Part shown: piece after piece, positions 58,173 to 64,000 of the stretch
How positions within the stretch are numbered: the stretch's first letter is position 1
How the letters are laid out: each line of letters opens with the position of its first letter
Assembly (NCBI RefSeq): GCF_030811595.1
Contig: NZ_JAUSRB010000002.1
Location: 3,658,001-3,722,000, forward strand
Length of the DNA stretch: 64,000 nucleotides
Reading direction: 5' to 3'
Source: Streptosporangium brasiliense
GTDB taxonomy: Bacteria > Actinomycetota > Actinomycetes > Streptosporangiales > Streptosporangiaceae
Notes under the pieces: generated by a model
Databases searched by the model: none
What the model was told of the DNA's origin: nothing
What the model saw: the letters and a program-made list of their open reading frames with translations, nothing else
Made by a program: the position numbers and the translations under genes

Positions 58173-59057
58173 ATGGGGAGTCAGGCTTTATCTGGATCCA
58201 GGATGATCCTGGGCGGCTACGCGGCGATCGGCGCCGGGGCCGTGGCGATGTTCGGGCTGCACGTGGCCACCGGCCTCGATCCGGTGCACACGGTGATCAG
58301 CGAGTACGCGTTCGAGCCGGACGGCTGGCTGCTGCCCGTCTCGCTCACGTTCTTCGCCGCGGGCGCGGCGGCCTTCGGCACCGCGCTGTTCCGGCGCGGC
58401 GAGGACCGCGGGGCCGCGCTGCTGGTCGGTATCTGGGGTCTGTGCATGCTGCTGATCGGCGCCTTCCCCACCGACGAGCCCGGGGTGCCGCTGTCGATGT
58501 CGGGTGGCATCCACCGGTACGCGGCGTTCGTGGCCTTCCTGACGATGCCGGTGGCGGGCCTGATACTGGCCCGGCGGCACGCCGCGAGCCGCCATGCGCG
58601 GCCGGTGCGGCTACTGAGCCTGGCCTGCCTGGGCGTGCTGGTCCTGGTGGTCCTGCCGTACGTCGTGCGGATGGCCGGCATCGACCTGACCAACGACGAC
58701 ATCCCCGCGGGGGTCACCCAGCGGATGGTGGTGGTCCTGGAGGTGGCGGTGCTGGCCCTGCTCGGCATGGTGGCGGCGGCCGGGTACGGCCGCGGCCGGG
58801 GCCGTCGCCCGGTCCTGGCCGCCGCCCGCCCTCCCCGCCTCCACCGTGACCGGCGGCGCGTGGCCGGCCCGGCCGGGGACGCGCGAGGGGCGCGTACCGC
58901 GCTGGGCCGCCGGCGGGGTGAGCGCGCCGGGCGTGTGCGGGTCTGCCGCCGCGCTCCGGTCCGATCCCGGCTCCGGCCGGACCCCCGCCGCCCGCGGCGA
59001 GGTGTCCACCGCCGGTTCCCTGATCTGGGGGACGGCCGTGGACGGGTCCCGGCCTGA
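58173..59057 (+). CDS. DUF998 membrane protein with a basic C-terminal extension
   Basis: A 294-aa protein. The first ~205 residues are a DUF998 membrane protein with six hydrophobic helices (LGGYAAIGAGAVAMFGLHVA, AALLVGIWGLCMLLIGAFPT, AAFVAFLTMPVAGLILARR, VLVLVVLPYVVRMAGI, EVAVLALLGMVAAAGYGRGR). The signature FPTDEPG is present. The remaining ~85 residues are Arg/Gly/Ala-rich without structure and probably result from loss of the normal stop codon or are a disordered tail. The function is unknown. The start is ATG 58173, though Met11 could also serve. Confidence 0.78.
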   Translation: MGSQALSGSRMILGGYAAIGAGAVAMFGLHVATGLDPVHTVISEYAFEPDGWLLPVSLTFFAAGAAAFGTALFRRGEDRGAALLVGIWGLCMLLIGAFPTDEPGVPLSMSGGIHRYAAFVAFLTMPVAGLILARRHAASRHARPVRLLSLACLGVLVLVVLPYVVRMAGIDLTNDDIPAGVTQRMVVVLEVAVLALLGMVAAAGYGRGRGRRPVLAAARPPRLHRDRRRVAGPAGDARGARTALGRRRGERAGRVRVCRRAPVRSRLRPDPRRPRRGVHRRFPDLGDGRGRVPA

Positions 59058-59181
59058 CCGCCGGGACGCCGGTGGGAGGGGCCGTCATCGGACCCGCGCC
59101 ACACGGCTGAGGGCTCCGCCGGGCCCGCGTCCGCCCAGCTCAGCAGGGTTGCTGGTGATCCCCGTGGGGAAGGGGGCCAGC

Positions 59182-60372
59182 ATGGGGGAGCGCATCGGCC
59201 CCGCCGGGGACGGCGGGAGGCTGTGGCGGGCGGGCGACACGGCGTGGCGGGCGCTCGGGGTCATCGCCCTGGTCGCCGTGATCCTGTGGGTCCTCTACGT
59301 GGTCCAGGCGGTGGTCATCCCCATCATCCTCGGGCTGGCCATCACCACCCTCCTGCTCCCGCCCTACCGGTGGCTCAGGAGGCGCGGGATGGGCCGGGGG
59401 CTCGCCACCACCGCCGTCTGCCTCGGCGGGTTCCTCATCCTGGCGGCGCTCGTCGCGCTGCTCGTGCCGCCCACCGTCGCCGGCGTGGCCGAGCTGCAGC
59501 GGAGCTTCGGCAAGGCGGGCGGCGACCTGCAGTCGCTGGCGTCGACCCTCGGCCTGGACGAAAAGACGATCTCCCGACTGTCCGAGCAGGTCAGGCAGTA
59601 TCTGAGCCGGCAGGGCGGAGAGATCGCCCACGGTGCCCTGGCGGGCGCGCGCACCGTGGGGGAGATCCTGGTCGGCCTGGTGCTGGCCATGATCCTGTCG
59701 ATCTACTTCGTGCACAGCGGCGACCGGCTCTTCGCGTGGATCACCGGCCTGGCCCCCAGCGGGGTCAGGCCGACCCTGCGTGAGAGCGGCACGGTGATCT
59801 TCGACGTCGTCAGCCGTTACATCCGGGGGGTGGCGATCGTCGGCCTGGTCGACGGGTTCTTCATCGGGGTCGCGCTGTGGATCCTGCGTGTGCCGATCGC
59901 CCTGCCGCTGGCCGTGCTGACGTTCGCCGGGGCGTTCCTGCCGGTCGTGGGCGCGTTCACGGCGGGTCTGCTGGCGGCGGTCGTGGCCTTCGTGGCCAAG
60001 GGCTGGCTGGTGGCGCTGATCGTGGTCGCGGTCACCGTGCTGGTCCAGCAGTTGGAGGGACACGTGCTCGCGCCGCAGATCTACGGCCGGGCGCTGGAGC
60101 TGCCCAGCGCGGTCATCCTGATCGTCATCGCGCTGGGCAGCGTCCTCGCCGGGATCGTCGGCGCCTTCCTGGCCGCCCCGGTGACCTCGGTCGCCGTCGC
60201 GCTGATCCATCACCGCCAGGAGGACGAGGCCCGGCGCCGACCGGGACATCCGGGATATCCAGGACACGAGGCCGTGGGCCCGCCGGCCGGGGGACCGGTG
60301 TCCGGGGACCCGTCACCTGAGGACCCGTCACCTGAGGGTCCGTCCCCGGCGGGCCCGCCGCCCGGGAGCTGA
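59182..60372 (+). CDS. AI-2E/PerM family transporter
   Basis: A 396-aa membrane protein of the AI-2E/YhhQ-YdiK-like family. ATG 59182 is preceded by a purine-rich ribosome site. About eight helices start ALGVIALVAVILWVLYVVQA and VVIPIILGLAITTLLLPPYR. The conserved YFVHSGDRLFAWITGLAP loop and VPIALPLAVLTFAGAFLPVV...LVQQLEGHVLAPQIYGRALE region are present. Family proteins export autoinducer 2 or act as Na+/H+ antiporters; the substrate here is unknown. The C-terminal ~50 residues are Pro/Gly/Asp/Ser repeats (GDPSPEDPSPEGPSPAG), encoded by short DNA repeats. Confidence 0.9.
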   Translation: MGERIGPAGDGGRLWRAGDTAWRALGVIALVAVILWVLYVVQAVVIPIILGLAITTLLLPPYRWLRRRGMGRGLATTAVCLGGFLILAALVALLVPPTVAGVAELQRSFGKAGGDLQSLASTLGLDEKTISRLSEQVRQYLSRQGGEIAHGALAGARTVGEILVGLVLAMILSIYFVHSGDRLFAWITGLAPSGVRPTLRESGTVIFDVVSRYIRGVAIVGLVDGFFIGVALWILRVPIALPLAVLTFAGAFLPVVGAFTAGLLAAVVAFVAKGWLVALIVVAVTVLVQQLEGHVLAPQIYGRALELPSAVILIVIALGSVLAGIVGAFLAAPVTSVAVALIHHRQEDEARRRPGHPGYPGHEAVGPPAGGPVSGDPSPEDPSPEGPSPAGPPPGS

Positions 60373-60514
60373 ATGTCCGCGGGCCCGTGAGGGCGCGGTA
60401 TCCCCTCCTGCTGGGCGGCGCTTCAGGTCTCACTCCCCGTTCTGTCGCTGTTCCCCCGTTTTGTCGCCCGGCTGCCGTACGCTCCGCGGAAAGTCGACAA
60501 CGGAGAGGTGTGGC

Positions 60515-61957
60515 ATGACGGCACGGAGCACGTACCTGGAGCTGTCCGAGGACGGCGGCAGCTCGCACAAGTTCTACGAGGTCGTGCTCGACGGGCTCCA
60601 GGTGACGATCAGTTACGGCCGGATCGGTGAGCCGGGGCAGTCCAAGGTGTCGGCCTTCACCACCCCGGAGAAGGCCGAGGCGGCGGCGGCGAAGAAGATC
60701 GGCGAGAAGGTCCGCAGGGGATACGCGCCCGCGGTGCGCGGGGTCCGCCAGCGCCGGGCGGTCACCCGGCGCAGCACGGTGAGCGTCCGTTCCACCGCCA
60801 CCCAGGCACCGGTACTGTGGCGCTTCGCCAGCGGCGCGGCGGCGTTCGGGATCTTCGTCGACTCCGAGCGCTGCTGGGTCGGCAACCAGAACGGCGACGT
60901 CTACACCGTCACCCACACCGGCACCGTCACCGGCCGCTTCCGGCTGCCCGACGGTGTGAAGTGCATCGTCGCCGACGACTTCTGGATCTACGCGGGCGCC
61001 GACGACGGCAAGGTCTACGACCTCAGCGGGAAGGTGCCCCGGCTCGCCTACGAGATCGCCGAAGACGTCGACATCTACTGGCTGGACATCCACGACGGCG
61101 TGCTGGGCGTCTCCGACCGGGCCGGCCGGATCACCACCATCGACCACGAGGACGAGTTCCAGTGGGCCCGGAAGGGACGGGGCGACTCGGCCTGGATGGT
61201 CCGCTGCGACGACGAGGCCGTCTACCACGGGCACTCCACCGGCGTGGCCCGCTACGACGCCGCCGACGGCGCGCCGGTCTGGGAGACGTCGCTCAACGGC
61301 GCGGTGCTGTTCGGCTGGCAGGAGACTGACTCGGTTTACGCCGGTACGGCCCGCGGCACCGTGCACCGGCTCCGCAAGTCCGACGGCGCGAGCCAGGGGG
61401 TCTACCGCTGCGACGCCACCGTCTTCTCCTGCGCCACCGCGCCCGACGGCCGTTACGTCTTCGCCGGGGACAACCACTCCTCGGTCTACTGCTTCGACCG
61501 GAACGGCGAGCGCCTGTGGAAGCTGGCCACCGGCTGCGGCTCGGCCTTCTCCATGCAATACCTCGACGACCGCCTCTACATCGTGACCACCGACGGCACC
61601 CTGGCCTGCATCGACGCCACGGAGGAGGCGATCAGGGCGGCCCAGGACGGCACCGTCCCCGAGCCGCTGGACGTCAAGGCGGCGGCCGGTCTGGCCGTGG
61701 TGGAACCGACCGCGGCGCTGGAGAGCGTGACGCTGGAGGCCGTCTCCGGCGCCGACCGCGGTGTGGTCGTGGAGTGCGTCCAGGAGGGTGAGCGGCTCCG
61801 GGTGCGAGTGATCAGCGAGGGCTACGACACGCGGCGCAACGTCCAGTTCCCCAAGGGGGTGCGTGAGGCGGGGGCCCGCTATCTCGTCGAGGGTGTGCGC
61901 TTCTCGGAGCGCGGCGGCTTCTACCGGGCCTACGGCGACATCAGGCGTCTGCTCTGA
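60515..61957 (+). CDS. WGR-domain protein with beta-propeller repeats
   Basis: A 480-aa cytoplasmic protein. ATG 60515 has GGAGAGG 6 bases upstream. Residues about 5-75 are a WGR domain (SHKFYEVVLDGLQVTISYGR, then IGEPGQSKVSAFTTPEKAEA). After a basic linker, residues about 95-385 are PQQ/WD-like propeller repeats (LWRFASGAAAFGIFVDSERC, WVGNQNGDVYTVTHTGTVTG, VYHGHSTGVARYDAADGAPV, YVFAGDNHSSVYCFDRNGER). A C-terminal domain contains LRVRVISEGYDTRRNVQFPK. Such proteins are paired with MoxR-type or phage-defence-like systems in some genomes, but nothing of that kind is adjacent here. The function is unknown. Confidence 0.9.
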   Translation: MTARSTYLELSEDGGSSHKFYEVVLDGLQVTISYGRIGEPGQSKVSAFTTPEKAEAAAAKKIGEKVRRGYAPAVRGVRQRRAVTRRSTVSVRSTATQAPVLWRFASGAAAFGIFVDSERCWVGNQNGDVYTVTHTGTVTGRFRLPDGVKCIVADDFWIYAGADDGKVYDLSGKVPRLAYEIAEDVDIYWLDIHDGVLGVSDRAGRITTIDHEDEFQWARKGRGDSAWMVRCDDEAVYHGHSTGVARYDAADGAPVWETSLNGAVLFGWQETDSVYAGTARGTVHRLRKSDGASQGVYRCDATVFSCATAPDGRYVFAGDNHSSVYCFDRNGERLWKLATGCGSAFSMQYLDDRLYIVTTDGTLACIDATEEAIRAAQDGTVPEPLDVKAAAGLAVVEPTAALESVTLEAVSGADRGVVVECVQEGERLRVRVISEGYDTRRNVQFPKGVREAGARYLVEGVRFSERGGFYRAYGDIRRLL

Positions 61958-62138
61958 TCCCTGGCCGCGGTCCCGCGCCGCCCCGCCGGCGTCGATGACC
62001 TGCCGTACGGCGCCGGCGAAGGCGGCCGGGTCGGCGCGGTCCGGGCCGAGCTTGCTGCCCTGCCGGCCGCCGGAGGAGACCTGCACGCCGCCGCCGGCGG
62101 CTCATCGCCTGCCGCCCCGAGAGCCGCGAGCGGTTCAG

Positions 62139-62320
62139 GCGTGCCCTGCCGTGGCATGTCCTGCCCTGCCGTGGACCGGCGGCACCGACCAGTCAACGCA
62201 CAGCCTCTGCCTGTTCAGGCGTGTCCCGCCGTGGCGTGTCCTGTCCCGTCGTGTCCTGTCCCGTCGTGCCCTGTCCCGTCGTGGACCGGCAGCACCGACC
62301 AGTCGACGCACAGCCTCTGC
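62139..62320. repeat. tandem duplication of a gene 3' end
   Basis: About 40 bases containing GTGGACCGG, CACCGACCAGT and CGCACAGCCTCTGC occur at 62170-62210 and again, with two changes, at 62280-62320, 110 bases apart. Each copy is flanked by runs of CCGTCGTG-type repeats. The right copy belongs to the end of the gene at 62215; the left copy is beyond its stop and is a non-coding relic. Confidence 0.7.
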
Positions 62321-62715
62321 GGGTCGGCCGGATCCGTGCGGACCCGCACGGTCATCCCCGGCAGCACCCCGCCCAGCAGGATCGGCGGGACCTGCTGCCG
62401 GTGCTCCGGCACCTCGTACGGCACGCCCGACGCCGGGGTGACGCGCAGGCCGAAGACCACCACGTGCCGGCCGTTGACCTGCCAGCCGGTGGTGTCCATG
62501 GCGGTGATCAGCGCGCTGGCGGGCACGCCGGTCCGCAGGAGATGGGAGTCGCCCGAGGCGTCCGAGACGAGAAATCCCATGGCGACGAAACCGCCCAGGC
62601 AGACGACGAAGACCCCCACCCCCCAGAGGCCGACACCGCTCGTGGCCGCCAGCATGCCGGCGATGGCGAGCGGCAGCGGCGCCACCCAGAGCAGTTTCGT
62701 CGTGGTGCGGTTCAT
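62215..62715 (-). CDS. small membrane protein with a repetitive tail
   Basis: A 166-aa protein. The ATG at 62715 begins MNRTTTKLLWVAPLPLAIAG. Two hydrophobic helices (LLWVAPLPLAIAGMLAATS and GLWGVGVFVVCLGGFVAMGF) are followed by a cytoplasmic or external domain: TAMDTTGWQVNGRHVVVFGL, PYEVPEHRQQVPPILLGGVL and DPADPQRLCVDWS. The end is HDGTG repeated three times and HATAGHA, encoded by 15-bp DNA repeats. The function is unknown. Upstream, 61958-62214 contains only the duplicated 3' end. Confidence 0.7.
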   Translation of the reverse strand: MNRTTTKLLWVAPLPLAIAGMLAATSGVGLWGVGVFVVCLGGFVAMGFLVSDASGDSHLLRTGVPASALITAMDTTGWQVNGRHVVVFGLRVTPASGVPYEVPEHRQQVPPILLGGVLPGMTVRVRTDPADPQRLCVDWSVLPVHDGTGHDGTGHDGTGHATAGHA

Positions 62716-62821
62716 CGAGCTTCCCGATCGTCTCGTGTGCGGTGCTCGCCATGGGTAACGGAGGGTGCCTGCGGACCGCTTGACGACCGGTTGCACGCCG
62801 TCCGGCGTTAGGGTTCCACTT

Positions 62822-63346
62822 ATGCTCCGTGGAGACAGGGTTCTGCTCAGGGCCGTGACGAAAGACGATCTGGTCGCGCTGCACCGGTTGCACGACGACG
62901 TGGACACGGCGGTCAGCTCCACGGCGGGGCCGTGGGTCCCCGAGCCGGTCGACCGGGCCATCGCCCGATACGAGCGGCGGGAGCCCGATCCCGCCAATGT
63001 CGGCTTCGCCGTCGAGTCGCTCTCCGAGGGCGACCTGCTCGGCTCCTGCCTGGTCTGGGGGATCGACACCCTCAACCGCAACGGCCACCTGGGGATCACG
63101 CTGCTGCCCGAGGCCCGAGGGCGGGGGTACGCCCCCGACGTGCTGCGGGTGCTGTGCGACTACGCTTTCCGGATCCGTGGCCTGCACCGGCTGGGGCTGG
63201 AGACGCTCGCCACCAACACCGCCATGATCGCCTCGGCGGAGAAGGTCGGCTTCCGGCGCGAGGGCACGCTCCGAGATCATGCCTGGGTGGCCGGGTCCTT
63301 CGTCGACGAGGCGCTGTTCGGGCTGCTCGCCGCCGACTTCTCCTGA
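62822..63346 (+). CDS. GNAT family N-acetyltransferase
   Basis: A 174-aa acetyltransferase. The ATG at 62822 starts MLRGDRVLLRAVTKDDLVAL; there is no ribosome site, so translation may be leaderless. The acetyl-CoA motif is LLPEARGRGYAPDVLRVLCD, with the strand NGHLGITLLPEARGRGYA, and a C-terminal part with LATNTAMIASAEKVGFRREG. It is distinct from the GNAT at 146. The acceptor is unknown. The 12-bp inverted repeat downstream is its probable terminator. Confidence 0.9.
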   Translation: MLRGDRVLLRAVTKDDLVALHRLHDDVDTAVSSTAGPWVPEPVDRAIARYERREPDPANVGFAVESLSEGDLLGSCLVWGIDTLNRNGHLGITLLPEARGRGYAPDVLRVLCDYAFRIRGLHRLGLETLATNTAMIASAEKVGFRREGTLRDHAWVAGSFVDEALFGLLAADFS

Positions 63347-63419
63347 CCGGCGGGGCCGGAAGTCCGTATCCATGGGATCGCTGGCTGTATCTATGGATAG
63401 TGCCGGTTGTGCGGGTAAT

Positions 63420-63489
63420 GCCGGTCCTGCCAGCATCGACGAATATCACGGACCGGCCGACCGGATCGGCCGGCACCGGCAGGACCGGC
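63420..63489. terminator. long-range inverted repeat after the GNAT gene
   Basis: GCCGGTCCTGCC (63420-63431) and GGCAGGACCGGC (63478-63489) are perfect inverted copies enclosing 46 bases with additional GGCCGACCGG-type pairing. It is a probable terminator. The rest of 63347-63632 has no gene. Confidence 0.55.
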
Positions 63490-63632
63490 TGAGGCTGTGC
63501 CTCGCCAGCGCCTGACCGGCAACGGACGACAGCTTCAGGAGGCTCGGTGCCACACGTCAACTGCCAGGCGGTCCAGCACGTGGCCGGGACCGCCCCGTCC
63601 GACGATCTCCGCTCCCGTCGGGCGGGTGCGCG

Positions 63633-63821
63633 ATGAGAATCTGGCTCCCGATCGGGCTCGGCGCCCTGCTCATCCTCATGGGCGGCACCTGGACGCTCCA
63701 GGGCCTCGGATACGTGGGCGGCAGCTTCATGAGCGGAGCCAAGGAGTGGTTCTGGATCGGCCTGGCCACACTGGCCGTCGGCCTCGTCCTGGCCGCCATG
63801 CCCCTGCTCCGCCGCCGCTGA
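63633..63821 (+). CDS. small two-helix membrane protein
   Basis: A 62-aa protein starting at ATG 63633. It has two hydrophobic helices: IWLPIGLGALLILMGGTWTL (about 3-22) and WFWIGLATLAVGLVLAAMPL (about 39-58), joined by QGLGYVGGSFMSGAKE, and ends with RRR. Such small proteins are widespread in actinomycetes, usually with no known role. The basic C-terminus is probably cytoplasmic by the positive-inside rule. Confidence 0.8.
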   Translation: MRIWLPIGLGALLILMGGTWTLQGLGYVGGSFMSGAKEWFWIGLATLAVGLVLAAMPLLRRR

Positions 63822-63894
63822 CCCCTTGCCGCTCTGACCCGCCCGGCCGGCAGTGGTCTGCGGTGAACCGTCGGGCGGGCGTGGCGGCGGGACA

Positions 63895-63950
63895 CGGAGA
63901 CCTCCGATGTGGTGTGGAACCCAGACCCTCCACCACATCGGAGGTCTCCG
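63895..63950. terminator. 20-bp perfect-stem hairpin
   Basis: CGGAGACCTCCGATGTGGTG (63895-63914) is exactly complementary to 63931-63950 with a 16-base loop. It is the longest perfect stem I found in the window. It follows the small membrane gene and is probably a strong terminator. Its right arm also contains GGAGG, 9 bases before a TTG (63955) that may start a further gene. Confidence 0.75.
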
Positions 63951-63954
63951 CCGT

Positions 63955-64000
63955 TGATCGAGCCCTGCTGCCGCCCCCTCGTGGCCGGTATCGCCGCTCC
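63955..64000 (+). CDS. possible start of an ArsR-like gene (partial)
   Basis: TTG at 63955, with GGAGG 9 bases upstream, would begin LIEPCCRPLVAGIAA before the window ends. A Cys-Cys-x-Pro-Leu start is common in ArsR/SmtB metal regulators, but 15 residues cannot establish this. Another frame is also open here. Confidence 0.25.

Noticed and set aside
60125..62086. 653-aa minus-strand frame opposite the WGR and transporter genes
   Set aside because: Compositional antisense frame overlapping two well-supported genes.
63895..63950. Terminal inverted repeats of an insertion sequence
   Set aside because: The arms are only 16 bases apart with no gene between them, so they are a hairpin and not element ends.

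Overview
The window is 64 kb of very GC-rich DNA from an actinomycete. GTG starts, 1-8 bp start/stop overlaps, BTAD/AfsR, XRE, HxlR and ROK regulators, PIG-L deacetylase genes and DUF6461/DUF427-type proteins fit the Streptosporangiaceae (Streptosporangium or Nonomuraea-like). The family assignment is inference. Most of it is ordinary chromosome; about 33.9-41.0 kb is a lower-GC, scarred island.

Layout. 0.1-3.6 kb: GNAT acetyltransferase, AlkZ-like winged-helix protein, D,D-carboxypeptidase, and a DedA-type membrane protein with an IdeR/DmdR-like iron box upstream. 3.7-10.8 kb: secreted protein, giant AfsR/BTAD ATPase regulator, and a glycan group (flippase-like protein, PIG-L deacetylase, divergent GT4). 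10.8-14.3 kb: lipoprotein, APC permease, an unannotated 31-codon gene and a beta-propeller-like lipoprotein. 14.6-20.1 kb: STAS protein, IS630 scrap, secreted serine hydrolase with a divergent hybrid regulator, ROK regulator and divergent MFS exporter. 20.4-28.0 kb: hydrolase, PucR regulator, thioesterase, family-8 polysaccharide lyase, and an XRE-cupin / PLP decarboxylase / 45-aa peptide operon. 28.1-33.2 kb: an 11 x 15-bp repeat, a histidine kinase and response regulator pair, a lipoprotein with eight CX9C motifs, and an alpha/beta hydrolase divergent from an HxlR regulator.

Island (33.5-41.0 kb): a broken DUF427 gene, a low-GC lipoprotein, a complete IS110 element with a structured leader, a truncated IS3 transposase, tRNA-like scars, an imperfect direct repeat, and three small soluble proteins, two of which resemble orphan immunity proteins (DUF6461, SMI1/KNR4).

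Right part (41-64 kb): ketopantoate-reductase-like enzyme and GT2, a second copy of the 31-codon gene, an XRE plus phosphotransferase pair, IclR regulator, DHFR-like reductase, ArsR/AHSA1 pair, and a pobA-pcaH-pcaG operon that converts 4-hydroxybenzoate to protocatechuate and then to carboxymuconate, with a perfect palindrome upstream of pobA. Then come a TauE/SafE exporter behind a 10-bp hairpin, a secreted 5'-nucleotidase, an orphan kinase, MerR and aldo/keto reductase, AI-2E-type transporter, WGR protein, GNAT and a small membrane protein.

The items most worth following are the two paralogous 31-codon genes (12815-12910 and 43043-43138), the tandem twin-CX9C lipoprotein (30352-31389), and the operator palindromes. 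Short tandem repeats are unusually common between genes.
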